Notes: generated by a model not told the origin, from the sequence alone. Shown: positions 44,632 to 54,066, counted from the first letter of the stretch. The stretch: 64,000 nucleotides of DNA from DATBGO01 sp050011895 (GCA_050011895.1 JBEKIF010000001.1:1-64000), one strand, 5' to 3'. A program made the numbers and translations.

Positions 44632-47349
44632 TCACGGCGCGGTGGGTGCGCCAGGCTGACGGCTTTGGCCGCTGGGCGGCGCCGGGGCTGTGGTGATGCC
44701 GTGCTGGCGCAGGGTTTCCTGGACGCGCCGGACGTCCGGGGCGCCGATGCGCTGGTAGATCGTGAGTGCCAGCTGCCAGTGCGCGGCGCTGTCGCCGGGG
44801 TTGCCGTCCTGGAGCAGGCACTGCCCGAGGCCTTCCAGGGCGCGTGCTTCCTCCAGCGGGGCGCTGATCTCGCGGGCAATGGCCAGCGCCCGGAGGTGGT
44901 GCTCACGGGCCTGCTGGCAGTCCGCGGATCGGGCCAGCAGTTCGCCCAGGTTGTTCAGCATGTCAGCCTGTGCCTCCCGGTCGCCGAGGTCGCTGAACAT
45001 GCCCAGCGCCCGGGTCAGGCTGGCGGCGGCGGCCGGGTAGTCCCCGGTCCGCAATTGCACGACGCCGAGATTGCCGATGGCATCGGCCTGGCCGTACCGG
45101 TAGCCGAGGTCGCGGAACAGCTCGAGCGCCTGCTCGCAGCTGGCGGCGGCGGCCGGGTAGTCCCCGCTCAGCCGTTGCATCCAGCCCCGATTGTTGATGG
45201 CGATGGCCTGGCCGTACCGGTCGCCGAGCTCGCGGAACAGCTCGAGCGCCTGCTGGAAGCTGGCGGCGGCGGCCGGGTAGTCCCCGGTCCGCGATTGCAC
45301 GAGGCCGAGATTGGTGATGGCCATGGCCTGGCCCATCCGGTGGCCGATGTCGCGGGCGATGCCCAGCGCCTGCTGGCAGCTGGCGGCGGCGGCCGGGTAA
45401 TCCCCCGTCGACGCTTGTACGGTGGCAAGACTGTTCATGGCCAGGGCCTGGCCGGCCCGGTGACCGAGGTCGCGGTACAGCTCGAGGGCCTGCTCGTGAC
45501 TGACGATGGCGGCCGGGAAGTCCCCGGTGTCGCGCTGCACCTTGCCCAGCTGGTCCAGGGCGCTGGCCTGGCCGAGCCGGTCGCCTAGGCCGCAGTACAG
45601 CTCCAGCGCCTGCTGGTGGCAGGCGGCGGCGGCCGGGAAGTCCCCGCTCGCCCGCTGCAGGATGCCCAGCTCGTTGAGGGCACTAGCCTGGCCGGCCCGG
45701 TCCCCGGCCTGCCGCGCGGTGTCCAGGGCGGCCTGGTGCAGGCCCGCCGACTGACCCCAGTGAACTCGGGCGAACAAGAAACCGCTGATCGCGGCGGGGA
45801 TGGCGATGGCATGCCCGGGTCGCCCGTTCGCGGCGGCGTAGCCGGCCGCCGCGTGCAGGTTCGCACGCTCGGCGTCCAGCCAGGCCGAGGCCTGCCCGGG
45901 CGTGGACAGCTGCGGGGCGACCGCCGGCCGTCCACCGGGCGGCGGCCGGGCCACGGCGGTGTTCCGGGTGGCGATGTGCTGCCCCGCCGCCACGGCCGTG
46001 TGCAGGTAGTAATCCAGCAGCCGGCCGGCCGCGGCGCCGGCATCCGCCGGGTCGCCATCCGCGGCCAGCGCGCCGGCGTGCTCACGGAGCAGGTCGTGCA
46101 GCCGGTAGCGGCCGCGGGCGGGCTCGGTCAGCAGGTACTGGTCATAGAGCCCGTCCAGGTGGCGGCGGGCCGCGGCCAGGCCGGTGCCGTCCAGCGCGGC
46201 CGCGGCGTAGGCGTCGATGTCGGTGCCGGGGTGCACGCCCAGGCGGCGGAACAGCCGCTGCTGGCCGGGGGTCAGGTCCTGGTAGGACAGGTCGAACGCG
46301 GCCGCCACCGACAGGTTCTCCGCCCGCATCAGCTCCAGCCGGCCCGCCGCTGCGGCCAGCTCGGCGGCCAGGCCCGCCGCGGTCCAGGCCGGGTGATGGT
46401 GCAGCTGGCGGGCCAGCATCCCGATCGCCAGCGGCAAGTACCCGCACAGCCGGGTGATCTCGGCGGCCGGCCCGTCGTCCGAGCCCAGGCCGGGGCGGCC
46501 GGACAGCCGTGCCAGCAGGGCCGCGGCCTCCCCCGGCGCCAGGGTGTCCAGGCTGATCGCCGCCGCGTCCTCTAGCGCGGTGAGGTGCCGGCGGCTGGTG
46601 ACCAGCACCAGGCTGCCCGCGGTGCCTGGCAACAGCGGGGTGACCTGCTCATGTCCGGCCGCGTCATCCAGCAGCAGCAGCACCTTCTTCTTGGCCAGGT
46701 AATCGCGCCACCGCGCTGCCCGGGCCTGCAGGCCGGGCGGGATCTGCTGGGCCTCGATTCCGGCAGTCAGCAGCAGGCTGGCCAGCGCGTCGGCCGGGTC
46801 GACCGGCCGCTGACCCGGCGTGTGCGCGTGCAGCGGCAGGAAAAACTGCCCGTCCGGGAAATCCCCGGCCAGCCGGTGCGCCGCGTGTACCGCTAACGCC
46901 GTCTTGCCGACTCCGGCCATCCCGCCGATCGCGTGGATCCCGACCACTCCCCCGCCGACCGCGGCTGCGCCGGTCACCGCCCCGGCCAGCTGCGTCAGCT
47001 CGGCCGCGCGGCCGGTGAAGCTGGCGATATCGCGGGGCAGCGTCCGGGTCGCCGCCGCGGCGCCGTTCCCGGTGGCCAGCACCTGGTCCGCCGGGGCCCG
47101 CCCGCGCGCCGCCGCCTCGAACAGCGACCGCTGCGGCCCGGTCAGGCCCAGCGCACCAGCCAGCAGCCGGGCCGTGTCAGAGCGGGCGGTCAGGTTCACG
47201 CCCCGCTCCAGGTCACTGACCGACCGCGGGGACAGGCTCGCCGCCTCCGCCAGCTCCTCCTGGGTCAGGCCGGCATCGTCCCGCAGCCGCCGCAACAGCC
47301 CGGCGAAACTCAGCGCAGCCTGCTCCGCCACCGGCTCGTCGCTCCTCAC
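44632..47349 (-). CDS. STAND-type regulator: XRE HTH, NB-ARC ATPase, eight TPRs
   Basis: A 905-residue signal-transduction ATPase. Residues about 14-70 are an XRE helix-turn-helix (LTQEELAEAASLSPRSVSDLE). The NB-ARC region has Walker A GGMAGVGKT (142-150), Walker B VLLLLDD (223-229), VLVTSRR and the GLPL-like CGYLPLA. Residues about 549-868 are eight 40-residue TPRs, several almost identical at DNA level. A Pro-rich tail follows. STAND proteins typically oligomerise on ligand binding to activate transcription. No cognate target is evident; the divergent LtrA gene is the nearest candidate. The GTG start has a weak GGACGGGA site. Confidence 0.93.
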   Translation of the reverse strand: MRSDEPVAEQAALSFAGLLRRLRDDAGLTQEELAEAASLSPRSVSDLERGVNLTARSDTARLLAGALGLTGPQRSLFEAAARGRAPADQVLATGNGAAAATRTLPRDIASFTGRAAELTQLAGAVTGAAAVGGGVVGIHAIGGMAGVGKTALAVHAAHRLAGDFPDGQFFLPLHAHTPGQRPVDPADALASLLLTAGIEAQQIPPGLQARAARWRDYLAKKKVLLLLDDAAGHEQVTPLLPGTAGSLVLVTSRRHLTALEDAAAISLDTLAPGEAAALLARLSGRPGLGSDDGPAAEITRLCGYLPLAIGMLARQLHHHPAWTAAGLAAELAAAAGRLELMRAENLSVAAAFDLSYQDLTPGQQRLFRRLGVHPGTDIDAYAAAALDGTGLAAARRHLDGLYDQYLLTEPARGRYRLHDLLREHAGALAADGDPADAGAAAGRLLDYYLHTAVAAGQHIATRNTAVARPPPGGRPAVAPQLSTPGQASAWLDAERANLHAAAGYAAANGRPGHAIAIPAAISGFLFARVHWGQSAGLHQAALDTARQAGDRAGQASALNELGILQRASGDFPAAAACHQQALELYCGLGDRLGQASALDQLGKVQRDTGDFPAAIVSHEQALELYRDLGHRAGQALAMNSLATVQASTGDYPAAAASCQQALGIARDIGHRMGQAMAITNLGLVQSRTGDYPAAAASFQQALELFRELGDRYGQAIAINNRGWMQRLSGDYPAAAASCEQALELFRDLGYRYGQADAIGNLGVVQLRTGDYPAAAASLTRALGMFSDLGDREAQADMLNNLGELLARSADCQQAREHHLRALAIAREISAPLEEARALEGLGQCLLQDGNPGDSAAHWQLALTIYQRIGAPDVRRVQETLRQHGITTAPAPPSGQSRQPGAPTAP
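44746..45705 (-). repeat. eight 120-bp repeats encoding TPR units
   Basis: The DNA repeats with an exact 120-bp period; the plus-strand string CTGGCGGCGGCGGCCGGGTA recurs at matching positions near 45020, 45140, 45260 and 45380. Each unit encodes one 40-residue TPR with core GDYPAAAASxQQALELFRDLGDRxGQA. The near-identity of the middle units suggests recent duplication. Confidence 0.9.
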
Positions 47350-47729
47350 GAATCCCGTCCGCCGTTCACCCGGCGCCCGGCCCGCTACGGCGCGGACAGC
47401 ACCGTCAAAAGCCTACAAGAGCGCCGGCAAAACCCCCAGCGTGACGCGGCTCACAGCACCTGCGCCCGGGTGCCCGGCGCATCACCTGGCGCGCCGACGG
47501 CACCGCCCCGCGCCGCCGCCGCCCGCGGCCGAAGTCAAGCACCGCCCGCAGCCGCATCCAGTCAGGAGCCGGGCGGGCACGACCAGCAGGCCAGCCAGCA
47601 ACCTTTGGGCAGCGGCGCCCTGGCACTGCCCGATCCTGTGGGTCTCCTGTGGGCGACATGTGTGGTTATCGCCCTGGCCGGCAGGCAGCGTAGCAACCGA
47701 CGGCAGCCGACCTGACTCAAGGAAGAACT
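47350..47729. other. divergent intergenic region
   Basis: These 380 bp between the STAND regulator and the LtrA gene hold no convincing reading frame. They must contain promoters in both directions. I could not assign -35/-10 boxes with confidence, and saw no clear inverted repeat that would be an operator. Confidence 0.5.
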
Positions 47730-49163
47730 ATGCAAACTGTTAATGCACCCCCGACCGCTACCGCCCGCACCCCCACCCGCCCCGGCTGGGACAGCGCACG
47801 CCGGTCTCGCGACCACGAAAGAGGACGTCCCGCGCCTGCCACCACGGTGCGTCCTGACCGTGGCGCGGCGACCTCCGTGAGCCGGGCCCCGGCACGCCTC
47901 GCCCGTTTGGCCAGCGCCCCGATACCCGCGATCCGCCTGGCGCCACCGCCGCTGCGGACGGCCGATGGGCACGACCGTGAGGAGCGGAATTCAAGCTGGC
48001 TAGAGCTGTTCTTCGACCTGGTGTTCGCCGGGGCCGTGGGCCAGCTGGCCGGAGCGCTCCAGGACCATCCCAGCCTCGGCTCGCTGGCCCGTTTCGTGAT
48101 GCTGTTCATCCCGTTCTGGTGGCTGTGGCTGCAGTTCACCTTCTACGCCGACCGGCACGAATCCGAAGACGCAACACACCGCGGCGCCTTCCTCCTCGCG
48201 ATCTTGCTGTGCGTGGGCCTGGCTGCTAGCGCACCCCGCGCCCTGTCCGGCCACATCACCGGCTTCGTGATCGCTTTCGCCTGCCTGCGCGGCCTGCAGC
48301 TGCTGCTGTACTCGCGGGCCCGCCGCCACCTGCCGGCCACCAGGGCGCTGTACACCCGGTATCTGATCTTCTTCGGGGCAGCCGGGGCACTGTGGCTGTC
48401 CTCGCTCGCGGCCGGGGGCATCGTGCGCTACGCGTTCTGGGGTGCCGCCCTGCTCACCGAGGCCGCGGGCGCGCTGGCGGAGCTGGCACCGGGCTGCCGG
48501 GTCCCGCTGAACCTCTGGCATCTGGCGGACCGGTTCCAGGTCTTCGTCCTGATCGTGCTTGGCGAGTCGGTCGTCCGCCTGATCAGTGCCGCGACCATGC
48601 GGCCCTGGAGCCTGCCGCTCGCGGTCGTGCTAGCGGCCGCGCTGATCACGCTGGCGGCGCTGTGGTGGGCCTGGCACACTACCGCCGACCGGGACGCGCT
48701 GGACAGCCCGCGAGCGGTAGCCCGCTTCGCAGCCGCCAACCTGCCGATCGTGGCAGGCGTCGCGGCGGCTAGCGTCGGCCTGCATATCGCGATCCTGGCC
48801 GCCGATGGAGCAGCCACGATCGGCGACGGGCCGAGGGCCGCGCTGTACGGCGGCGTGAGCGTCTACCTGCTGGCCAGCGCGATCCTCCCGTCCCGCAAGA
48901 TGACCCGGTGGGTCAGGGCGGCGCGGCTGGCGACCTCCCTCGCGGCGATGGGCCTGGTCTTCATGGGCGCCATCGTCATGCCGGTCTACCTGGTGCCCGC
49001 GCTCACCGCAGTCCTGGCGCTTGGCCTGGCCGCCGAGTCCCACCCCGGCTGGGGGCTAGCCATCAGATCGCGTCTGGGCGTCCGAGGCACAATGCCGCCG
49101 CGGGAAAGGCGCCGGCCCGGTCTGCATCCCGCGGCCTCACCTGCAGGCGGGGTTGCCGAATAG
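47730..49163 (+). CDS. LtrA-family membrane protein
   Basis: A 477-residue protein of the low-temperature-requirement A family. The family start motif WLELFFDLVFAGAVGQLAGAL appears at about residue 90 after a long basic, Pro/Arg-rich cytoplasmic-type extension. About ten to twelve hydrophobic segments follow (e.g. FVMLFIPFWWLWLQFTFY, FVLIVLGESVVRLI). The role is poorly defined; Listeria ltrA mutants fail to grow in the cold. The ATG has AAGGAAG 4 nt upstream. It is divergent from the STAND regulator, which might control it. Confidence 0.92.
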   Translation: MQTVNAPPTATARTPTRPGWDSARRSRDHERGRPAPATTVRPDRGAATSVSRAPARLARLASAPIPAIRLAPPPLRTADGHDREERNSSWLELFFDLVFAGAVGQLAGALQDHPSLGSLARFVMLFIPFWWLWLQFTFYADRHESEDATHRGAFLLAILLCVGLAASAPRALSGHITGFVIAFACLRGLQLLLYSRARRHLPATRALYTRYLIFFGAAGALWLSSLAAGGIVRYAFWGAALLTEAAGALAELAPGCRVPLNLWHLADRFQVFVLIVLGESVVRLISAATMRPWSLPLAVVLAAALITLAALWWAWHTTADRDALDSPRAVARFAAANLPIVAGVAAASVGLHIAILAADGAATIGDGPRAALYGGVSVYLLASAILPSRKMTRWVRAARLATSLAAMGLVFMGAIVMPVYLVPALTAVLALGLAAESHPGWGLAIRSRLGVRGTMPPRERRRPGLHPAASPAGGVAE

Positions 49164-49238
49164 CCGGGTTGTGGAAGCCGAACCGGCAGCCGACCTCCCA
49201 TTCCGAGCGCTGGTACCAGGGGTTGGCCGGACGGCGGC

Positions 49239-49889
49239 TCAGGCGGCCGCCCGGAGCCGTGCGGCCAGCTCTGCCGTCGCCGCGGCCGGGTCGCCGGCAT
49301 CCGTGATCGCCCGGACCACCACCACCCGGCGCGCCCCGGCAGCCAGCACCTCGTCCAGGTTGCCGTGGCTGATCCCGCCGATTCCGAACCAGGGCCGCTG
49401 GGCCTGCAGCGCAGCCGCGTACCTGATGAGGTCCAGCCCGGCGGCCGGACGTCCGGGCTTGGTCGGCGTGGCCCAGACCGGCCCGGCGCAGAAATAGTCC
49501 AAGCCGGGCGCGTCCGCGGCAGCCGCGCTCTCGGCGGCAGCGTGCGTGGACAGCCCGATCAGCGGCCCGGGGCCGAGCAGTTGCCTCGCCACCGGCACCG
49601 GCAGGTCCTGCTGCCCGAGATGCAGCACGTCAGCCCCTGCGGCATAAGCGACATCAGCCCGGTCATTCACGGCCAGCAGGGCGCCATGCTTGTCGCACCG
49701 GGCCCGGAACAGCTCAAGGAAGCGAAGTTCCGGGGCAGCCTCAAGCTCTTTCTGCCGGAGCTGCACGATGTCCACGCCCGAGCTGAGCACCGCATCAAGG
49801 AACCCGCCGAGATCCCGCTGCCGCTCCCTGGCGTCGGTGCACAGGTACAGCCGCGCGGCGGCTAGCCGGTCGCGGAGGTCAGCAGGCAT
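49239..49889 (-). CDS. thiE: thiamine-phosphate synthase
   Basis: A 216-residue TIM-barrel enzyme joining the pyrimidine (HMP-PP) and thiazole phosphate to thiamine phosphate. LYLCTDARERQRDL, GVDIVQLRQKE, LLAVNDRADVAYAAGADVLHLGQQDL, GPVWATPTKPGRPAAGL and WFGIGGIS are family motifs. The start is MPADLRDRLAAARLY at 49889; an ATG at 49898 adding three residues is equally possible. It is transcribed away from the thiOSG operon but belongs to the same pathway, and no riboswitch precedes it. Confidence 0.95.
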   Translation of the reverse strand: MPADLRDRLAAARLYLCTDARERQRDLGGFLDAVLSSGVDIVQLRQKELEAAPELRFLELFRARCDKHGALLAVNDRADVAYAAGADVLHLGQQDLPVPVARQLLGPGPLIGLSTHAAAESAAAADAPGLDYFCAGPVWATPTKPGRPAAGLDLIRYAAALQAQRPWFGIGGISHGNLDEVLAAGARRVVVVRAITDAGDPAAATAELAARLRAAA

Positions 49890-49995
49890 GACCCACATGC
49901 TGGCACGCTGCTTAGTCCGGCCACACCGCCGGGGCGGGCCTGGCTGCGCCGAATGTCGGGCCTGGTCGCACTGCCGGGGGCCCGGGAGGTACGCG

Positions 49996-50358
49996 TCAGA
50001 ACGCCAGCGCCTGCGCCCTGCGGTTGACCTCGGTGCCCCGGTGCTCCGCGATCGCCTGGATGGGCGTGCCCGGCAGCGACTCATCGGCGGTGAAGAGCCA
50101 CCGTAGCGCCTCCACCGCGTCGAATCCGCAATCGAAGAGCAGCGTCAGGGTGCCGTGCAGGCCCCGGACGGGCTGATCACCGTCCAGGAACGCGGCAGGC
50201 ACGCAGAACTCGCCGCTCGGGCGCTGAACCGCGAGCAGCTTACGGTCGCGGAGGAGTTGCTTGACCCGGCTCACGGGAAGCCTGAGCCGGTCAGCAACCT
50301 GAGGAAGGGTCATCCAGTCGCCGACGATGGCGTCGGCCGGGGGGTCGATCTGTGCCAC
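49996..50358 (-). CDS. Rv2175c-like winged-helix DNA-binding protein
   Basis: A 120-residue protein with a helix-turn-helix (WMTLPQVADRLRLPVSRVKQLLRDRKLLAVQR) and the C-terminal RWLFTADESLPG and RRAQALAF, which closely match Mycobacterium tuberculosis Rv2175c. There it is a substrate of the neighbouring kinase PknL. Here a Ser/Thr kinase lies 3.7 kb away. The GTG at 50358 is my preferred start; one at 50397 is also open. The DNA target is unknown. Confidence 0.88.
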   Translation of the reverse strand: MAQIDPPADAIVGDWMTLPQVADRLRLPVSRVKQLLRDRKLLAVQRPSGEFCVPAAFLDGDQPVRGLHGTLTLLFDCGFDAVEALRWLFTADESLPGTPIQAIAEHRGTEVNRRAQALAF

Positions 50359-50433
50359 GCCTCGAAACTTTCCCACATTGCGGTCGCCGTCAAACACACC
50401 GGCACCGGCTGCGTCTCGCCCCGCGCCGGCGGA

Positions 50434-51603
50434 TCAGCTGCGGGCAGCCGCCCGGACGGGCACTGCGGGATCCGCCAGGCGGCCATCGTCGACCTGGGCG
50501 CCGGCCTGGATGAGGCGCCTGGCCTGCAGCAGATCCGGCGGCGAATTCACAGACAACGCCGCGACCAGCCGGTCGGCGGCCAGCCAGCAGGCCGCCCAGC
50601 GCTCGGCGGCGGGATCGCCTCGCAGCACCAGCCGGTCCGCCCCGCCGTGGCAGCCCGCGTACTGCACCATCCGGCCGAACTGCTCGGACCAGAAATACGG
50701 GACAGGGTCGTACACCGCGGTACCGCCGAGCAGGTTGGCGGCCGCCACCTCGGGCGCGCGGAGCGCGACGTCCCAGTGCTCGAAGCGCAGCCGCCGGCCG
50801 TACCGCAGCGACCAGAACGCGGCGCAGTCCCCGGCCGCGTACACCCCGGGCACCGAGGCACGCAGGAACTCATCCACTGCGATGCCGCCATCCACCAGCA
50901 CGTCCGATGAGGCCAGCCAGCCGACCGCCGGCCGGACCCCGACCGCCGTCACGATCTCGTCAGCCTCCAGCCAGCCGCCATCAGCAAGCTCAAGACCGCC
51001 CGGCTCCGCGGAGCCGGCCAGCTGCCCCAGCCGCAGCGATACGCCCGCCGCCGCATACCAGGGCGCGGTCAGCGCGCCGACCTCGGCGCCGATCGCAGCG
51101 GCCAGCGGTGCCTGGCCGGCCTCCACGATGGTCACCACGCAGCCGCGGGCGGCGGCGGCGGTGGCCAGCTCGGCGCCGATCCAGCCCGCGCCCACGATCA
51201 CCAGCCGCAGGCCGGGCCGCAGCAGCGCGCGGATCGCCAGCGCGTCGTCCAGGGTCCGCAGGAACCGCTGCGGACCGGCGCCAGGCAGGGCGACCGGCAG
51301 CGCCCCGGTCGCCAGCACCAGGGAGTCGAAGCCGTACTCGCCCTGGTCGGTGCGCAGCACCCGGTCGCCGAGCCCGTTCGCAGTCTCGCCGAGCCGCACC
51401 TCCGCGCCGAGCGACTGCAGGTCGTCCCGCAGCGTCGTGTCGTCCACGGCGCCGGCCATCAGCTGTTTGGAAAGCGGCGGCCGGTCATAAGGCAGCCGCG
51501 GCTCGGCACCAATCAGCGTGATCTCGCCGTGATATCCGCGGGCCCGCAGTTCCTCGACGGTACGCAGGCCAGCCAGGCCGGCGCCGGCTACGACAACTCG
51601 CAT
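50434..51603 (-). CDS. FAD-dependent pyridine nucleotide-disulfide-type oxidoreductase
   Basis: A 389-residue ferredoxin-reductase-like flavoprotein. The FAD site is VVVAGAGLAGLRTVEEL, the NAD site VIVGAGWIGAELATAAAARG and the second FAD site VPGVYAAGDCAAFW. LPYDRPPLSKQLMAG is typical of rubredoxin/ferredoxin reductases of dioxygenase and P450 systems, but no redox partner is nearby. The ATG at 51603 is chosen over the GTG at 51618, since MRVVVAGAG begins the first strand. It is divergent from the TPP-riboswitch operon. Confidence 0.9.
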   Translation of the reverse strand: MRVVVAGAGLAGLRTVEELRARGYHGEITLIGAEPRLPYDRPPLSKQLMAGAVDDTTLRDDLQSLGAEVRLGETANGLGDRVLRTDQGEYGFDSLVLATGALPVALPGAGPQRFLRTLDDALAIRALLRPGLRLVIVGAGWIGAELATAAAARGCVVTIVEAGQAPLAAAIGAEVGALTAPWYAAAGVSLRLGQLAGSAEPGGLELADGGWLEADEIVTAVGVRPAVGWLASSDVLVDGGIAVDEFLRASVPGVYAAGDCAAFWSLRYGRRLRFEHWDVALRAPEVAAANLLGGTAVYDPVPYFWSEQFGRMVQYAGCHGGADRLVLRGDPAAERWAACWLAADRLVAALSVNSPPDLLQARRLIQAGAQVDDGRLADPAVPVRAAARS

Positions 51604-51631
51604 GATCGCCACGACCACCTAGGCTAGGCGT

Positions 51632-51724
51632 ATCGCGCGGGAGTCCGGTGCCGACCGGACTGAGAGGGCGGCTGGCTAGCCGCCGACCGCAGGAACCTGA
51701 TCCGGGTCATGCCGGCGAAGGGAG
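51632..51724 (+). promoter_or_regulatory. TPP riboswitch (THI element)
   Basis: The conserved pieces appear in order: GACTGAGAGGGCGGC, then GACCGCAGGAACCTGATC, then CGGGTCATGCCGGCGAAGGGAG. TCGC/GCGA can close P1. Thiamine pyrophosphate binding should switch off thiO-thiS-thiG. The terminal GAAGGGAG also serves as the thiO ribosome-binding site, 7 nt before its ATG, so control is probably at translation. Confidence 0.95.
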
Positions 51725-51731
51725 CGGATGC

Positions 51732-52994
51732 ATGAGCGGACAAGCCGGACCACGGCCCGACGTGCTGATCATCGGCGGCGGGGTGATCGGCCTGGCCATC
51801 GCGTGGCGGGCCGCGCAGCGCGGGCTGCAGGTGAGCCTCGCGGACCCCGCGCCAGGCCGGGGAGCGTCATACGCGGCGGCCGGCATGCTCACGCCGGTCT
51901 CGGAGGCCGCTTACGCCGAGCGTGCCCTCTTCGGGCTCGGCCAGCAGTCCCTGAACCGTTATCCGGCCTTCGCGGCCGAGCTGACGGCCGCGACTGGCGA
52001 GCCGACGGGTTTCCGCGCTGACGGCACCCTGCAGGTCGCCTACGACCACGACGATCTGGCCGTTCTCGATGAGGTCGCGATTCTGCGTGAGTCGTTCGGG
52101 GCGCCGTCGAGGCGGCTGTCGGCACGTGAGTGCCGGGCGGCGGAGCCGATGCTCGACCCCTCGGTCCGCGGCGGGCTCCTCGTCCCTGACGACGCCTCGG
52201 TCGATCCGCGGCTGCTGACGGCGGCTCTGCTCGTTGCCGTGCAGCGGGCCGGGGTGGCCGTGATCCGCCAGCCCGCCACGCAGGTCCTCGCCGCCGGCGG
52301 CCGCGCCGCAGGCGCCGAGCTGGCCGATGGCAGCCGGGTGCGGGCGCCCTCGGTGGTGCTGGCCGCGGGCTGGCAGTCGGCTCTCATCGGCGGCCTGCCC
52401 GAAGCTGCTGCGCTACCGGTCCGGCCGGTCAAGGGCCAGATCCTGCGGCTGCGGCCGACGCCGGCCACCGATCGCGCTGGCGTCCCGCCTGGCCTGGTCG
52501 CCAGGACCGTCCGCGGCGTCGTGCACGGCTTCTCGGTCTACCTGGTACCAAGGAACAGCGGCGAGCTGGTGATCGGCGCGACCCAGGAAGAGCTTGGCTC
52601 CGACACCAGGGTGACGGCGGGCGGTGTCTGGGAACTGCTGCGCGACGCCCGCACGCTGGTTCCTGGCATCACCGAGTTCGAACTCGCCGAGGCGGTCGCG
52701 GGCCTGCGGCCAGGCACACCGGACAACGCGCCGATCCTCGGGCCGGCGCAGCTGCCCGGCCTGGTGCTGGCGACCGGCCATTTCCGGAGCGGAGTCCTGC
52801 TGGCTCCGGTGACCGCCGACCTCATCGCCGATTATCTGGCCGTTGACCGAATATCCGCGGGCCTGGCCCCGTTTTCTCCGGACCGGTTCTCCCGCCGGGA
52901 CCGGCCACCTGATCCCCGGCACATCGCAGACCCGCCGCCGCACCAGCGGCACCCGGTCCGCCCGGCCGAGCCGAACGAGAGCGCCAGGCCATGA
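51732..52994 (+). CDS. thiO: glycine oxidase ThiO
   Basis: A 420-residue FAD amino-acid oxidase making the imine needed for the thiazole ring. The N-terminus VLIIGGGVIGLAIAWRAAQRG binds FAD; AAAGMLTPVSEA and the C-terminal GHFRSGVLLAPVTADLIADY are typical. The ATG at 51732 uses the ribosome site in the riboswitch; the longer open frame starts inside the aptamer and is not the gene. The stop overlaps thiS (ATGA). The last ~45 residues are Pro/Arg-rich. Confidence 0.95.
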   Translation: MSGQAGPRPDVLIIGGGVIGLAIAWRAAQRGLQVSLADPAPGRGASYAAAGMLTPVSEAAYAERALFGLGQQSLNRYPAFAAELTAATGEPTGFRADGTLQVAYDHDDLAVLDEVAILRESFGAPSRRLSARECRAAEPMLDPSVRGGLLVPDDASVDPRLLTAALLVAVQRAGVAVIRQPATQVLAAGGRAAGAELADGSRVRAPSVVLAAGWQSALIGGLPEAAALPVRPVKGQILRLRPTPATDRAGVPPGLVARTVRGVVHGFSVYLVPRNSGELVIGATQEELGSDTRVTAGGVWELLRDARTLVPGITEFELAEAVAGLRPGTPDNAPILGPAQLPGLVLATGHFRSGVLLAPVTADLIADYLAVDRISAGLAPFSPDRFSRRDRPPDPRHIADPPPHQRHPVRPAEPNESARP

Positions 52995-53191
52995 ACATCA
53001 CCATCAACGGAACGTCACATGACCTGACCGACGGCGCCAGCCTGGCGACAGCCGTTTCGCTGCTCACGACATCAGCCACCGGCCTAGCCGCGGCTATCAA
53101 CGGCGAGCTGGTGCGCAGGGCCGACTGGGACGCGACGGGACTCGCTGACGGCGACAGCGTCGAAGTGATCACCGCAGTGCAGGGAGGCTAA
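52991..53191 (+). CDS. thiS: sulfur carrier protein ThiS
   Basis: A 66-residue ubiquitin-like carrier ending in the essential diglycine (VITAVQGG), which is adenylated and thiocarboxylated to deliver sulfur to ThiG. MNITINGTSHDL and the DGDSVEVI segment match the family. It is coupled to thiO through an ATGA overlap and lies 2 nt before thiG. Confidence 0.96.
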   Translation: MNITINGTSHDLTDGASLATAVSLLTTSATGLAAAINGELVRRADWDATGLADGDSVEVITAVQGG

Positions 53192-53193
53192 CC

Positions 53194-53955
53194 GTGGACG
53201 ACAAGTTCGTGCTGGCTGGCGAGGTCTTCAGCTCGCGGCTGATCATGGGGACCGGCGGGGCGCCCAGCCTGGACGTACTGGAGCGGGCGCTGGCCGCGTC
53301 GGGGACCGAGCTCACCACCGTCGCCATGCGGCGCGTCGACCCGGGCGGATCAGGGTCCGTGCTTGACGTCCTCGCCGCGCGCGGGATCAGGGTGCTGCCG
53401 AACACGGCGGGCTGCTACACGGCCACCGATGCGGTGCGCACCGCGCGGCTGGCCCGTGAGGCACTCGGCACGGACTGGGTGAAGCTCGAGGTGATCGCCG
53501 ACGAGCGCACTCTGCTGCCCGATCCGGTCGAGCTGCTGGACGCGGCGGGGCAGCTGATCGGAGAGGGCTTCACCGTGCTGCCGTACACCAATGACGACCC
53601 GGTGCTGGCCCGGCGGCTCGAGCAGGCGGGCTGCGCGGCCGTGATGCCGCTCGGTTCCCCCATCGGTTCCGGCCTCGGCATCAGGAACCAGCACAACATC
53701 GAGATGATCGTCGAGAGCGCCGGCGTGCCGGTCATCCTGGACGCTGGCATCGGCACCGCGAGCGACGCGGCGATCGCGATGGAACTCGGTTGTGCCGCGG
53801 TCCTGCTCGCCACCTCCGTCACCAGGGCCAGGGATGCCGAGCTGATGGCCGCGGCGATGCGGGCGGCTGTCACCGCCGGCCGCCTGGCGTTCCTGGCGGG
53901 CCGGGTGCCGCGCCGGCGCTACGCCCGAGCTTCATCTCCCCCGCCAGGCAGCTGA
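53194..53955 (+). CDS. thiG: thiazole synthase
   Basis: A 253-residue TIM-barrel enzyme forming thiazole phosphate from deoxyxylulose 5-phosphate, ThiS thiocarboxylate and the ThiO product. The Schiff-base lysine is in DWVKLEVIAD; LPNTAGCYTATDAVRTARLARE, PLGSPIGSGLGI and VILDAGIGTASDAA are signatures. The GTG start overlaps the thiS region closely. It completes the riboswitch-controlled thiOSG operon. Confidence 0.97.
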   Translation: MDDKFVLAGEVFSSRLIMGTGGAPSLDVLERALAASGTELTTVAMRRVDPGGSGSVLDVLAARGIRVLPNTAGCYTATDAVRTARLAREALGTDWVKLEVIADERTLLPDPVELLDAAGQLIGEGFTVLPYTNDDPVLARRLEQAGCAAVMPLGSPIGSGLGIRNQHNIEMIVESAGVPVILDAGIGTASDAAIAMELGCAAVLLATSVTRARDAELMAAAMRAAVTAGRLAFLAGRVPRRRYARASSPPPGS

Positions 53956-54060
53956 CCTGCTCCTCGGCCGGCCCTGGCCGACAGCGGAATCCTTTCGTCG
54001 CCATCTGTCACGGCGCGCTCCCGGACCGCTGTTACGCACGCACGCAGTCGTATCGGCCCA

Positions 54061-54066
54061 TACACT
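54061..54066 (+). promoter_or_regulatory. -10 box of a putative leaderless promoter
   Basis: TACACT lies exactly 7 nt before the kinase ATG, and no ribosome-binding site is present. The -35 region (ACGCAC-like) is poor. Confidence 0.45.

Noticed and set aside
44746..45705. CRISPR-like or satellite repeat
   Set aside because: The 120-bp period is explained by TPR units within one reading frame.
51648..51731. Upstream GTG start for thiO
   Set aside because: It lies inside the TPP aptamer; the ATG at 51732 has the ribosome site and begins the FAD-binding fold.
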